From positions 6,833,501-6,897,500 of the forward strand of contig CM032798.1 in NCBI GenBank assembly GCA_019155185.1: a stretch of DNA of 64,000 nt, in the 5' to 3' direction. Positions 1 to 14,573 of the stretch are shown piece by piece. The stretch comes from Beaufortia kweichowensis (taxonomy: Eukaryota; Chordata; Actinopteri; Cypriniformes; Gastromyzontidae). Below the pieces are notes generated by a model that had not been told where the DNA came from, ran no database searches, and saw only the letters and a program-made list of their open reading frames with translations. Within the stretch, counting starts at the first letter, position 1, and the number at the start of each line of letters is the position of its first letter. Position numbers and translations under genes: made by a program.

Positions 1-59
1 GTTGTGCCATGTTACAGTTCACCTCCCTGCTGGGTTGTAGTAATGTCGACCAGCTGGTT

Positions 60-520
60 GCTGTATGTCAATCTGGCAAAGATGCGAGACACGCGGGTGG
101 AGAGAGAGGCGTTTTGACCGTGCCGTAGTGCAGCACTGCGCTCATGACGCTGCGGTGAGAGCTCGGTTCGCGCGTCTGTTTTGTAGGTGCACCGCGGGAA
201 CGCGGCGATGATGGCCCGTGCGGCTTGTTTCGAGTCATCCAGAGATGGTGAGCTCAGGTGGTTAATATCGCTGTGCTGCTATCTTGCGATACCCGAGGAG
301 AAATCCAGCCAGGCTATAAAGACGGTACTGTTGGGTTTGTGTGAATGGCTCGTGTCCAGTCGCAAAACGGACAGCAGTTGTCGGAGTTATTATGGGCTGG
401 TCACTGTGCATGTATTAGCGCACAGCACTTGATTACACACTAACGAACGCGGATTGCATCCAGACATTGTGAATTAGTCTGTCGCCCGCAACGCCGCATG
501 CAGCTATGTCGTGTTAGGGG
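60..520 (+). promoter_or_regulatory. CpG-richer stretch, candidate kank4 promoter and untranslated first exon
   Basis: The first 500 bases are clearly richer in G, C and CpG (cgcgcgtctg, accgcgggaacgcggcg) than the AT-rich sequence that follows. A good splice donor, gatg/gtgagc, lies at 247/248. This is what a promoter plus 5'UTR exon would look like upstream of the long gene-less stretch before the first kank4 coding exon. No TATA box or start of transcription can be fixed. A short open frame from 187 is not convincing as protein. Assignment to kank4 rests only on position and orientation; it could serve another transcript whose rest lies to the left. Confidence 0.3.
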
Positions 521-3500
521 TGTTAAAAATCAGACATGAATGTAGTAATCTGTTCGTTCACACAATGTTATCTCATTAGCCTTGAACTTGTACTGTCTTC
601 ATTTGAGCTTACTGACTGTTTGATGTTCTCAGGAATGCAGAGTACAGTAAGCATGTGACCTAAGGGCCACACAGGAGCATTAAACCCCTACTGAACAAAA
701 ATCTGATGATTGCAGAAATATGTAAAGTATGTGCATTACAAAAAATAAAATCAGCCATTGCTAGGTCATAGGAGCTCCTTCAATAAACTCCTGTCCTCAA
801 CTGCAACCTTTAAAAAACTGATTGATAAAATGCCAAGAGTATATTTTCACAAACTTTAGGCAAATTATGACTTTAAAGATGCTAAAATATAACATGATTT
901 GTTTAAATTTTAAATATTCTTTAGTCACACTATAATTCCCATAGTTGCATTAATATAGTTTTCCAAAATGTGGAAAAAACAAAAGATATTCAAATAAGTT
1001 TTGAATAGTTTATATTTTAAGGTTTATGTTTACTATATTTTGCTATGTTTATTTTAAATATGCATATGTTATGTGGACAATTAAAAATATTATTAAAATT
1101 TTAACTCTGATCATTGCATTAGCAAAGCATTGTGTCAGTAGAGTGTTTTCTGTCTACTAAAAGATAAATAAACATGCTTCTGTTTCTGTTAACAGCCATG
1201 CTGGCCTTGTTGCATCACTGATTGTAATTCTATGGCCTGCAACCCTGCCACAGCTATAGAGCTGTGAGACAAGGCCTTAGTGGAAACAGTGACTATAGAT
1301 ACATACTATAGGTACTTTGAATCTACCAGATATGTTTTCAGTCTCCTGACTATTGATATTACACCAAAATGGTTTGATTGTGTGGTTAAAGTTTCTCAGT
1401 TTCTTGGATATGGTAGGCATGAGAGAGCTTGTTGTAGAGGTTATGGAATTTGGCATAGTGAGGTCTCTTGGGGGTGCACATGTGAGACTCTGTGGGGGCG
1501 ATTCCTTGTCCATTGTTTTCTGATGAAGGCCATTTCTCACAGAACGGAGATGGAAACAATGGCTGTTATAATTTGCACGCTGCTCCTGCCCTTTTGATTG
1601 CTCGTAGGAACATGAGGTAAAAAATAGTTCAAGAGGTGTAATGTGAGCACGGGATTTCTTTGAGAGCTAACTTTAAAGGAAAACCCTCTGACAAGTGATT
1701 TGTTGTTAGATATGGCCTGTTTAATGGATAGCATCACATCCTCATTATAAACAAATAGAAAATTGTATTTGTCTGAAAACATTTTTTGACTGTTATTAGT
1801 TAGTTTGTTAATGATGTAAAAAAAACACTCATATTGCAATGAGCACAGAAATATTTTAGATAAGCAGACTTATTTTTCTAAGGTTTCATGACTTTTCCAA
1901 ATGCCAAGTTTGCTTACTGGGAAATACAGTGTAGTATATATTATCTATTACTAGTTGTACTTTTTTACATATTATCTAACATGTATGCCACTGAAGATGT
2001 CAGCCAAAGACACTAATGAGATCTGACTCTGGAGTGGGAGTTGAGAGATGGTCATTGTGTGGAATTGTGGCTTTTTAAATGTTAAACTAAGAGTTGTCAT
2101 CCTATTTTGTCCAACTGTTTATAAAGGAATGTAGATAAACCTTACTCCATACCAGTAAATCATCCGCTATATCACAAAATCGAGTATGTGCGCGTGCCTT
2201 TGTACCCACTCACACACTTGATGTAAACTTTAAGGTCATATCTGCGGTTGAACTCTTCATCAAACTCGACTGAGTAAGCTGGGATCCATCCAAACATGCT
2301 GGACCAGCTGAAGTCACCAGAAAAACTCGTGCTTTGGGGTCAGATGTTTTGTTTTTTCCTCACATCTATTTCTCTCTAGCTTTAAGAAACAGTCTACACA
2401 GATGCTAAATGGAGGAGTTAAAACCTTCTGCCCTTACACGCTAATAATCTTTGTTTGTATCTGCTGTTGCTTTGTCTGGATTTTGGTCTGTTTTATGTGT
2501 ATTTTGGTTGTGAAAAAACACTCGCTCATCTCTCGAACCACACCCACCCTACATATGTCATTAAAACAGTGGACTTTATGTAAAGTAGCCATGAAGATTT
2601 ACTCTTTGGACTAGAAAGACATAATCTGAGTCATAAAAAGTGTCTTTCCATGTTTACTGTATTAATTCATTATGAAATCAAGCAATCTTTCCCATTTTCT
2701 TCTTTCATTTACTACCACTTTATTTATTGCGTTTTTTACATGCAGGTCCTTATAGATATGATCTGTCACGTACTGTGAAATCTTCAAAGACATGGATTTG
2801 TGCAATGACATCAGCAGTCTCCAGGAGAGGGATAATGCTGCAATCTTTGTGCATTCAGACACAAATAAAGAAAGAATAAAGAATATATTCACAAAAACCT
2901 TTTACAAATTCCAACATTTTAGTATGCACATTTTAATGTCGGTTGTAGACACAGCACTGCTAAATCTACAATAATTTCTCAGTGGATTCAAATAATTTAT
3001 CCTGTGGGGGTGTTGTGGTGTCAGAGATGTAGGTCATATGTAGAGAAGTACTCCTTTGTTTATTAATGCAATGTGTGACACTGGGCTTTTCTGTATATTT
3101 CTTTGTCCTAGATCTTGTATTTGTTGTAAGAATAGTCAGTATGCTGACAGAGAGTCAGAACGCTCGGAAAGCTCTTTTACAGATGTTCTGAAGCTCACAT
3201 TGTCACATGTTAAAACATTCTTGTCTGCCATTTTGCCACTTGCCAAGTAGATTTGTCAGTCATGAATATGAACTATGCACGTCTGTTGGTGTGTTGCTTT
3301 GTTGTGTTACAGCTGTTTTGTATTTAGCTTTTCTTTGATGTTTACACCTGCTGCTTTCGTAACACTAATGCTGACAGTTTATGCTTCTGATATAATATAT
3401 TCAGCATTGGCCATACAAGGGTTTGTGATAGGTAGAACAAGTTATTTTGGTTATTTATCAAAGCATTTTATTTACTCTGTTCTCCATGAAGTGAAAGTGA

Positions 3501-5449
3501 TAGATGACCATCATATCTAATACCTAAATGATAGACCAAAGCTACAGTATGTGGCTTCAGAAGCCTTGCAATATGATATTTGAGTCTGAAAGAAATTATT
3601 TTAATAATGCGTAAATTATGGTCTTATTTGGGCTTACAGATCCATAACTTTACGTATTTTATTGTGTGGATTAGACATACTGCTAAACTGCTAAATGATT
3701 TAGTTGTTTTAGGTGTCATTTCACTTAAAAATCATTCAAATTGATTTCAATTTCAAATTAATTTTAAATCATAAGTCAAAATGAACTGAATTAACTACTT
3801 GATTAATTGGCCATTACAGTTTGCTTTTGGCTAAACAGGAATGTTATTAATCTCAGCCATAGTTAACTGTAAAATAATTGTATCTGCCTTCATCATGAAT
3901 GATATGCCATAGTATAAATAAATAGCTCTATAATTTCTTTTATACCTGTGGGCTAAAAAAGTTATCGTGCAGGTTGCATGACGCATCCTGTTGTTTCTTA
4001 TTCTCATTAATTTACCATAGGGGTCTTATAGTCTTTTCTCATTTTCTCAGCCTTTTAATTATAATCACACCCTGAAGTAGTTTTGAATGTCTGCCTAGTA
4101 TACGCACGGCTAAAATGATTGTATCAGTTTAAAAAATTAATAGCAGCGACATTATTTTATTTGGCAAAAATGAGGAAAACAGCATGTTAAGCATTCTGGG
4201 GCTCAACCTTAGTATAATCCCCGATGCACAGAGCAGAAACAAGCTTATTGTTGGATAACATGATATTATTTACATCATATTACATACATCATGTTATTAT
4301 AGGCATTTATTGGGGGACCTTATGCATGCTAGCATAAGTTTGTTTTATTTGTTGCTGCGAGCAGTCTGAAATTTTGCACTGTATTGTACTAATGGCGATG
4401 AAGTGAGTTAAATTGCAGAAAGCAGAAAGATTGACTGAGACTCGTCTCATCCTGCTTGGTTAATGCAGAGGACATCTGCACTGAAACTGATTAGACACTA
4501 ATCCTCAGTAATGGGCATACACATTTACAACTGGCCAGATGGTACAAACACTTTTGCAGCTTGTTGTGTTGTTGGTATCACGTTTTAATCTATCTTACAA
4601 AGTCAACGTTATATTCGTAGTATGACTATGCGTGGTACGTATATGGTATGTGTTTACATGCTCAGAAGAATATTCCAATATTACAAATCAGAATTTAGTC
4701 ATATTCTGATTATGTAAGTGTGATGTAATAATTCAGAATATGCTGATTAATTTATTAAAAAATATAATATATAGTATAATAATAATAATAATAAAAGAAT
4801 AATAAATGTAAAAATGTAGTAAATGTAATGTAAAAAAATTTATTATGCGTTTTGTTATTTGTTATTTAAAATTTTTAATTTTTTTTCAGAACAATTCTTA
4901 ACCAGAATATGCACCATATTCTGACATTTTTATAAATGTTTAAATACATTTTTTCTGGCCCTCCATGTTATAAATGCCATTTGGCACACACAGATTTCAA
5001 CACTATAGAGTTTTCTACTTATTTTCTGGCTTTCTGTGCTTCAGTGTACATTTTGAAGGGATTATCAGTTTAATTTCAAGCTTGATAAATGTTTCCACTC
5101 GAGGTAGAAACCAGCGTTCAGTGTCCACAGAGCTCCTGCAGGAAGAGCACAGCATTTTTATCTTGTTATTACTGGTCAGAAGTCTTAGGAAGGAAGTCTA
5201 CATTACAAAATACTGTTGATACTCAAGTAAGGAGGAAGATGTTTTTATGCTATTCATTAATTCAGCCACATCGTAACATGTGCCCTTTCTCACGATCCAA
5301 CAGTAAGATCCCAGTAGACAAAACAATCAAGCTATAATGTAGTGGTTTTCATTTTGTAGATAAATCAAAGTTTTCTGTTGTTAATCACCTCAGAAAAATG
5401 CTTACACTGGTTTTTGAGGCATTTTACTCTATTGTTCCAACCACCGACT

Positions 5450-5870
5450 TGTCCTAGTTAGACAACAAATCTTTCCTGTCTAAAGTGAAGCCTTCATCCA
5501 GCCTTTGCCATCTTAAAACAGCAGCCTGAGACAATTTGAAATGGATTTGGAGCAGTAAAATACAGATAGCGACATGAGTGGATAACTGAAATTGCTTCAC
5601 CGAAAAGTTCTGATAAAAAAGCTGGATTTGAGAGAAAGACAGAAAGCGAGAGTGATAAAGAGAAAGATTGTTGTAATGTGCTGCATTGCTTCCAGCTCTG
5701 CTTTGGCCTTTTGAAAAGGTATCACAGATTTTATAATATGAAAGATTCTTCGAGCGCCAGATGCTTCCTGTTGCAGTGACCGCTAACTGAACTCCAGCCC
5801 ACAAACAGGGGATGTGTTTATGTCTGTGTGTGAGAACAAATATACTGAATAAATTCCCAACCACTTCGTT
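5450..5870. promoter_or_regulatory. Enhancer-like island in intron 1
   Basis: This segment is less AT-rich and more complex than its surroundings, with mixed short motifs and no repeat structure. A 136-codon open frame on the minus strand lacks any recognisable domain and is taken as chance. A conserved noncoding element is the likeliest reading, but conservation cannot be seen from one sequence. Confidence 0.2.
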
Positions 5871-6819
5871 CTGGGCTAATGTGGAATTAATTCGTTATTT
5901 CTTCTCATTTGGGATTTTGGATGTGTATTCATGAGAGAGTGTGTGTATAAAAATCTGTAGTAATTACAATTGCCTGTCAATATATAGTGTCCTTATGTAG
6001 ATTGGTAAATGTGTGTGTCTTTGTTGTCGTCCCTATATGGTCCACTTATGTGGTTATACTTCAAGTAGTTACTTGCACAAGTTAAAGAAAGTTAGTATTT
6101 ACATAAAAATGAAATGTATTACTGCTAAGTAACAATTAAATCATCAACTGTGAACAAATTATACCATTGCAGGCTTGTTATTCAAAATCCTCACATTTTC
6201 TTTATAGACCATATGGTAGAGGTTGTTTTGTCTTCAATGTAGGGTGCTTATGGAAATCATCTATTATATAGAACAAAGTTTTTCTGTCCCTCTCACATAA
6301 CACTAAAAGTCTAACCGTGCTGTAAAACATACTGATTGACTGGCACCTCCTTAAATTCCTTTTAAGTACAGCTGAATATCTCTATAAAAGTTCAAGAAAT
6401 GGGAATAAGATAGCAGCTACAGTTTAGAAACTCAAAGATAGTTTCTATTTAAAGTCATGTGTAACTGTTAAATTGGAAACATATGGTTTCCCATGGTTTG
6501 AACCTGCTGGTTAAGTGTCAATTAGAAGATTTCTGACAACGGCATGAACACATTTAAGCTTTCATACTGTATATAACTGGAAAATAATAGAAGCTCTGCA
6601 TTTAAATGAATCCGTTCTCTAAATATTTATAACCTTACAAAGTCTTCTTTGTAAAAGCAATAAACATAAAGTAAAAAATGGATAGAAATAGTAATGCTGA
6701 TGTTATTCATAAAAATACCTGAAATAATAAAAAATGAAAAAAGATTTTCAAATGTGTAAAAATGATATAGTTCAGATTTCTATGTGTATGCTCAATAAGT
6801 GCAGTGACGGTGTATTTGA

Positions 6820-7060
6820 TTTTCGTAGGTTTTGACAGCATTTCCCCTATTTGCATGAATCCACTCTGCATCTTTATCCAGTATTAAAAGACAGATTGCT
6901 GTTTACTTAGATGGGACTGTCTTCAGTTGGGCTTATTCTGACCTTCAGATATAATGATCAGATGTTTCACCATCAGCGGAAATGCAATAGGAGCCTTGCC
7001 CACAGCTCCTTAGAGACTGGCTTGACTACGTGAATGTGACCTTGAGAACTGTGTGTTATT
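6820..7060. promoter_or_regulatory. Enhancer-like island in intron 1
   Basis: The segment has balanced composition and contains an octamer-like atttgcat (about 6850) and a GATA-like tttatcca. It lies between AT-rich stretches. It is called on composition and motif content only. Confidence 0.2.
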
Positions 7061-10000
7061 TCCTTACCTGAAAGAGCTGGAGGTGTTTTGCATTTTAAAA
7101 GGCCTTCAATTTTTTTCTTTCTCTCAATTACTTACCCTCAGGAGTGTTGAGAGAATAAAAGTCCTTTCCTTTGAATTACAAAAGCATTGCTTCAGTGATT
7201 GCTTTAAAATCACTCTACTTGATGCCATAATATTTTGTATATGTTGTGCTATAGTGATGGTTGGAACTGCTGTGCTAAAAAGCAAAGTTTGAAGTGTGAT
7301 ATTTTTGTCTCGTTTTCTAAAAACCCCTAATCAGCTTTTAAACAAGATACTTTTACATGAGAACAAACTAAGTAAGAAACCTAGCTTAACGTTTTACTTT
7401 GAGTTTAGTTCACATTTTACTTCTCAAGTGAATGTGTCTAGTTTTAGGCTTATTTTAACAGGAAAACAAGACAAAAATATGAAAAAATGATCTTTTGCAG
7501 TACAATCCACAACAGAGAAAGCAGTCACTTATTGAAGCAATAGATAAACTGATGTTGATGTTACAACCCAAGGATCCTTCCTTTCACTTATCAAACACTT
7601 TTTTTTCCAGATATGTTTAATGCTGGATTATCCTGGCTCTTTTTTTCACCAGGTTTGTTATCGAATTTCCCAAAATCCTCTAAAGAAAAAAACAGCACAT
7701 GCCATTCACTGATAACAAAGTGCAGTTCGAGTTCAAGTTGCAAATGAAATGGTGCCAGGTGTGTGAGAAGATTCCATTAAAACTCTTGACCTGTTTTTTC
7801 AAGATGTTACCTCTTAAACATTCTCATGCCTCTGATCTAAGAGATTCACTTTTGGAAGCTCTAAGCTTTTGGAAAAAACGAGGATAGCCAAGATAAAAAA
7901 AAAAGGAGAATGAAAGAAAGGAAAGGAGAAAGATAGAGTGGGCAGATCAAAGAACACAATGCTGCTGGTCCGCTGGAGAAGCAAAACCAAAGCCTGTGAA
8001 CAAAAAGGAGACCTTTGATTCCCACTTTTAATCTGTAGGAATTCCAGGCCTCATTTTTCAAGAAGCAGCATTAAAATGTGTCTGATGTTCTAATGTTTTA
8101 ATACAAATAGCTGCACGTTTTGCTTGAAAACTTTAACTTCTCTGTAGGCAAGGAAACATTTCAGGTTTCATGTGAGCGGTCAAAGCAGGCTGGAGTTCTC
8201 TCCGTCAAAACATTTCAGATCTCCTGAGAGTTCTTGTGTACTGCCCGCTGAAATGTAACCAATAAGGTTTTTATTTCCCACAAGCTTAGCAGGTAAAAGG
8301 CCGTAGCCATTTTGTGGCCTCGCTCATGCCCACTATTTAAGTTGAGCAACATTACCTATATGTTAATCATTAAAACATTCACATCCAATGCCTGTTTTCG
8401 CAGGAATTTATAGGGTTTTGAGACTACTGTGTATCAGCTACTTGCTGTCTTTATGTACCGCACAAATGCACTCCATTCAATTATTTTAATGAGTCAAAGC
8501 CAACCTTTTAGCTGGTGCATGCAGGATATCGATCAAGGTGACCTGGCATTTTTCTCCCAAATAAGACTTTTGAGGATTAGTCAAGATGGCAACCACAGCC
8601 TGCAGAACTGTTATTTTATCCGTACCCTGTAGTATATCAATGAACAATATAAATATGATGTTAAGGTCAGGCTTTTTAAGGCCATGGACCTCCAAATATG
8701 ATGAAAGTGCTGAATAAATCCTTTCGAAAATAATATGACATTGATGTTGGTTTTATTGTTTGTTACGTATGCATTGTTTTTGTCAGCCGTATCTGTCAGC
8801 ATATTTGCAATAAAGTCCGTCTGTTCATATATTTGTATTTTAGTGTATTTTTGAGTCTGTTTTTTCTGTGCCCTGAGGCTATAGAGATTCTTGTTGATAG
8901 AGCTCATGTGAGCTGCTTCCACTGGGCTTTGCTCGTCTGTCCTCGCATTTCGATATGAGCGTTCTTGCTTGTTTGCGGCGGTTTGTTTCCTGTGTGTGTG
9001 TGTTTGCGCGTGTTTAAGTGCACGTATCTCTTGGTGAAAGATAGAATAATAAAATGACAGCAGTAATATGGTGCATGCTCGGCTCTCACCTTTCTGTCAC
9101 CACTTCTAGCTGTGGGTGTTCAAAAGAATGTGCGTGTTTTGGTAGTATTTGGTTTTTTGATTTTTATGCGTATGTGTTTAGTTAGTAGATGTATTAGTCT
9201 CAGGTATGGTGTATTTTTATACAACCCATGTAGATGTAGTTTCAATTGACAATTGGAATTTGTGGAATGCGGGGAAATTACTACTAGATGTAAACAATGT
9301 GTCATTCTCGTCTGCCTTTATATCTAAAAGTGATGTTTTCTTCTATATTTTATGATTAGAAGAGTGAATCACCCAAAAATAAACATTTTTATAATTGAGT
9401 CTCCTGTCCCTTTAACTCTCCTATTTAAAGTGTTCTCTCACCATGTTCTCTCTCTTAATGTGAATAATGGGCAGACTAAAAGAGTCTAAGTGCAGCAGAA
9501 GAAGCACAGGGATAGAGAAAGACAGGAAGCCGAAGAATAAAGAAAAGAGTGACAGTAAGCTTTTGGGGAATGGGCCATTAAACTGCAGTATCATGTCAAG
9601 AAGTAAATCAAGCCGGAGGGATGGAAAAATGACCCACATAACACATGCATTTTCCTTTACACACAAACACGTCTCTTAGTCTGTTCACATCAAGTCACAT
9701 TTCCTGTGAGCGTCTTTATCTCAGCAGAGTGACAGGACCATCTCTTACACACGTTCATTATCCTGCTTTCATCCCTGTGTGTGTGCGGCCTAGGGCATTT
9801 CTTTATGGTGAAGGCATTGAACATTCTGTAGGATAGTAAATAGGGGAGACAAAAGAGGCAATTGTAACATTTCGAAACAATCTTTTTGTGTTTTAACCAT
9901 ATACGTGCAACAAACAATGGTACTTGCATCAAAAGGGAGCTGATTTTAATATTAAATGTAAAGCTGCAATCCATAAATCTTGTTTAAAAATATACAGAAA

Positions 10001-10207
10001 TCAGTTATTGAGTACATAACTTTACCCCAATTTGCCAATAGTAAATAATAATTTCAATAGTCGGGTCCAATTACGCATGAAATTTAAGTTTGACATAATT
10101 TGGCTTCAACACACATAAAGATACTGTAAGTACATAAAGTAACCTCTATATTTGTGTTAAATTTTACATTATATATTAGGTTTTAGATGTTATATATTTA
10201 TATTACG

Positions 10208-10305
10208 TTAAAGGAATAGTTCACCCAAAAATAACCCCATTCACTTGACCATAGTACTTTTTATTCCTACTATAAAAAGTCAAGTCCAATTTTTGGGTGA
10301 ACTAC
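10208..10305. mobile_element. Short hAT-like MITE
   Basis: A 98-bp element begins TTAAAGGAATAGTTCACCC and ends in the inverse, GGGTGAACTA. The ends match those at 13699-13938 and, on the right, at 50596. This family of ends is common in cyprinid genomes. Apart from the inverted ends, little internal sequence remains. Confidence 0.6.
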
Positions 10306-13300
10306 AAATGGCCATAACCTCACAGCCATGATAAAATCTTGTAACTTTTATCTTGTGTAGCCCCAATCACACGATTTTTTTCAGTAATATTAGGACAGAC
10401 TTTAGAAGAAATATATTGTACCTCAATAAAAGATCTTTTTTCTTTGGCAGAGAGAAAACTCTACTGAGCATGTGCTGAGTCAGTGTCATTACTCTTACTT
10501 TTCATTATGACTGAAGCAAAATAATGTGTTTCAATTGCCCCCGGTCTCCCCTACATGACTAAAAAACCATTGTTGGACAGATGGCAGGAGAGAGCACAGC
10601 ATGTATTCTGCATGATAGTTGCTTATTCATGCTGTAAGGCAAGAATTTCAAATGTTTAAGGCCTGCTTTTGTCTTTTCTTTCTCTTATGTTTTTTTCTGC
10701 TCATGTGGTTTGTAGATGTGAAGATCAAGGGACTATAGATGATTTCTGAAATGCCACCTGCATTCCATCAGCCACTTGCATGTTTTTCATCTAAATAATT
10801 TTTTGTTTACCCATGTGGGATCTATCTTCTAAACACATTTTTACTGTTTAACATTAATTCATTGAGCGCTCCTTTTTCCATAAAAAATTATAAACAAACA
10901 AAAGAAATCCCTAAGGACTGATAAGTCTGTTGGGGTTTGTTTGTTTAACGATACAAAATACAAAATCGATGTTTAACGATTGTTGTTTAGACATACAAAT
11001 TGTGTCAATGGTAAAATGGTAAAATAGTTGGAAGTAAACTAAACAAAGACTGCATTTGTGAACTCCCACTGCCAAGAGCAATTCCAATACAGCTTTTTCA
11101 GTACTTAAAAATAATTTTTTATAATTTAATATCCATAAGCTATTTTGTGAATGTGCTATTTTTTAAAGTAAAACTGTAAAGAAAATGAAAAGAGAATTTA
11201 TTTTTCTTTGTCATTCTTTCTCTATTATACAGGGGGCAACTAACATTCACCCCCAGACTATGTACGGTATAAACATACGATCCAGCACCTGTACAGTATT
11301 TTGTCTTTGCTACCATGAAAACTAATTATTGGTGATGATGGAAGTATAAAAGAAACATAAAAAGAATGAAAGATGGAATGTATTTAATAAATAAAAAGCA
11401 TCACAATCTCTTCATGACGTTTTTCTGTTTTAGCGAATTGGTGGCTAATTTAAATTAATTGGTATAAAGTCATTCATACATTTTTGTTCGATTTACTTTC
11501 GGCCCAGTAATGGTTGTGTTTAGGGCTGGACCTTCGTTCTTCATTCACCTTTATTTACATTTTACAAGTTCATATGGAATCAATACCTGGTAACATAGTG
11601 AAATAGGTATACAACACATTAGAGCTATTCCTCATTATTAGGTTTCTGGTCATAGGTTGCATTTCTCGAATCCTAATCTTTCTAATGGAGTGATTAGAAA
11701 AGCTAACATTGGATGCTTTTCTCCACAACTTAAATATATACAAATCTTAAAAATGCAATTGACTACACCAAAAATAAGAAATAAGCAATCAGAGTTATAT
11801 GAAATTACCGTTAGACTATAGCATGTTTAAAATGTCTTATGACTAAACTCCTAAACGTCTCTAATGAAATTTAATGATTAAAGTAGCTTTTACAATTGTC
11901 AGTCAAACATGATTATGTAATTATTAGGGAATTGTCAAAGAATCATAAATGTTATTGATAAAGCAAAGCAGTGTATACATGTGTGCGTGAATCTTAACCT
12001 CATATCACATTTCTACGTATCCTCCAGCCTCTTTTCTGTGACGGATACTCATGACTAAATCTTTGCAAGATACTCTTGACATGGCCGCATAGTTTTATTG
12101 TTGTGGTTTCTCTCTCACTGTTTCTCAGACTTTCCATTTAGTCTGTGTCCTGGTTCAGACGTGACAGTTTGAACGCAAACAGCCTGAGGTTCTTATCAGT
12201 CTTTCTCACACTGTACTCTTCCCCAGGAAACCCGCTCAAACTTCACTTTATCACGCGCTCGCCCTCCCTCAGCTCCAGCTATTCTCACAAGCGCAACACT
12301 TCGCCTTCCCCCTCACACCTCTTTTTATTTGAGATGTCACAGAGGAATTATGCATCTGGCTTTCTTTATAATTCACATGAGACTGTTTCACCTGTGGCTG
12401 TGTCTGGCTGTCTCCTATCTCAATAGCTGTCTCGTGTGTGCAGAGTTTTTATGCCCTTATTATCCCACTTCATATTTTTTTACCTTTTTCCTTTATTTTG
12501 ATAGTCTGTGCTAGTCACATGTTAAGGTTTCTTTCTCCCTGCCTGAAGGTCTTGCCATATCTCTCCATTAAAGAGCCATAACACCATTTTTTTGTGGAGT
12601 TTGCACATTTTGTATGCAGTTTGTCTGTGATTTATTTATGTCAGAATTCAATACAAATTTTATATTGTTTAAATCCAATACAATAAAGCTGTATAATTAG
12701 ATGTGTTTGATGTTAATAATGACAGGAATTTATGTTTCTCACCCATGTATGCAATTTGCCCACCTTGCTGTTAAAAAATTGCTTCAATCGGCCCAACTAA
12801 TAAAAGCAAAAGCATTGACAAACATCATGTTTAGAAGAGTTTCTAAAGCATGTATTATGTATCACTTGACTACCTGCGGTTCAGCATCTTATCAAATTCC
12901 AGACTGCCAGGTAAACTAAACGCTACTGGCTATTTTGAGAAGGGGAGGGACCACTCAATATGACCCACCCTAACTTCCTGTTCAGTGGACATTATTAACA
13001 GCTCAAACAAAGCTGTGCATTTCAAAACTCTTCAGAGGGTCTTTGATTTTAGTATCTCTATCAAAACGTTTTACAGTCAGTTTTGACTGACTGCACTGAT
13101 TTTATCAGTCTCCTTAAAACAAACACATTTTTATGCCATCATTGATGTGGGAACTTTGTTTTCCATTTATTAAAGAGTTAAGGAGTTTGGTCACCCTCCT
13201 TCCACCCAGACAGGGTTTTGAGGTTCAGTGGATGATGTGTTTTGCCATATAATCTGTAATTTAATCCAGGACGATGCTCACATAGCTCACTTCACATTGT

Positions 13301-13698
13301 GTGAGCATTAACATCAGTTCCTCTCATGTCTTCACACAGCCACATGACACAGATGCCAGTGTGCAGTGAAGCCTTAAGCAGAGAGCAGAATTTGATACAG
13401 GATTGTGGTTAAAGCCAGCAGAGGGAATTCTTAGGTCTGTGCGTGTTGACAGTTTTGTTAATTTTGTAGTCGAATTGATGCTGATTTGCTTATCATTTGT
13501 CACTCTGCCTGGAAACCCTGCTAAAGTCATTTTTGTAATTGACTGTTTCTGCATAATCATCATACATAAGGCAAAGAACATTGTGTGAAAATATTTTAAT
13601 ACTTTAATATCGAGTAAGAGTAAGATCATATAAAATATTGAAGTTATGGTGAAATTAATGATTAAAATTAAACTGGCTCTTAATGTCATAATTGAGAC

Positions 13699-13938
13699 TT
13701 TAAAGGGATAGTTCAAGACATCATAATTTGTTCACCCTTGCGTCATTCAAACCCTGTATGTGATTCTTTTTTTTGTGGAACACAAAAGAAGATATTTTGC
13801 AAAACGCTGGTTACCAGCGTTGTGCAGAATATCTTCTTCTGTGTTCTGCTGAAGCAAGAAAGTCATACAGGTTTGACATGACATGAGAGTGAGTAAATAA
13901 TAAAAGAATCTTTATTTTTGAGTGAACTATCCCTTTAA
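13699..13938. mobile_element. hAT-like MITE with a central palindrome
   Basis: The element is bounded by inverted ends TTTAAAGGGATAGTTCA and TGAACTATCCCTTTAA. Inside is a long imperfect inverted repeat: AACACAAAAGAAGATATT on the left pairs with AATATCTTCTTCTGTGTT on the right. These arms close on a near-perfect palindrome centred on GCTGGTTACCAGC. There is no coding capacity, so it would depend on a transposase from elsewhere. A related copy lies at 50345-50596. Confidence 0.75.
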
Positions 13939-14049
13939 CCTGGTTTTCATAGTCAGGGTCACATTTTGGCTACTTGGTTTTTCTAAGTTTTTTTAAAATA
14001 TGCATCCTTCTTATGCTACATGTACATTTCTTATGCATGCTCTACTGCT

Positions 14050-14573
14050 GAGCAGGATGGGTGTTGTTGACAGGGGCGTCGCACCCGTGGGCCCCATGTG
14101 GGTGTTTTAACACCCACACTTTTCCCAGTGAGAGGGTTCAACACCCACACTTTTTCTGCAGTTTTTCCGCAGTTTTGCACAAACGCCTTACAGCAGTCGC
14201 TCCTCCGTTTCTCTGGCCGCTCTGTGTCTGCCTCCTCTCCCCTCCCTCTCAAACATGACACAGGCTTTGAGTGTGACCGGCTGATGATTGGCTGTTCTGC
14301 CTTAAGTCCCGCCTCTCTTGGCGTGTTAGATTTATCGGTCAGCTCGTGCTGAGGAGGCGGGAACTTATGGTTATGGTTATTTACATCTCCCTTTCCAGAT
14401 ACTTTGAATGAGTGTTTATGCCTTTCGAGGTTTAAATAAGCTTGATATGTGTTTGGGAAGATGTTCTGTTTATGTTTTGTTCTTAATATATGTTGTTTGT
14501 ATATCTGGAGTTTGTAACAAAAATAATTTCCCCCTGGGATTATTAAAGTATTTCTGATTCTGATTCTTTAGCA
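14050..14573 (+). mobile_element. Probable non-LTR retroelement 3' end
   Basis: The segment is GC-richer than its surroundings and ends in ATTAAAGTATTTCTGATTCTGATTC (split here: ATTAAAGTATT, then a TTCTGA repeat). This type of tail is typical of fish non-LTR elements. No reverse transcriptase reading frame is recognisable, so it is a 5'-truncated remnant or a short derivative. The left boundary is a guess. Confidence 0.4.

Noticed and set aside
187..432. 81-codon open frame at the CpG-rich left edge
   Set aside because: No domain or family feature; it crosses a likely splice donor at 248 and is explained by GC-rich 5'UTR sequence.
5454..5864. 136-codon minus-strand open frame
   Set aside because: No recognisable domain, no splice context, and the sequence looks like a noncoding island instead.
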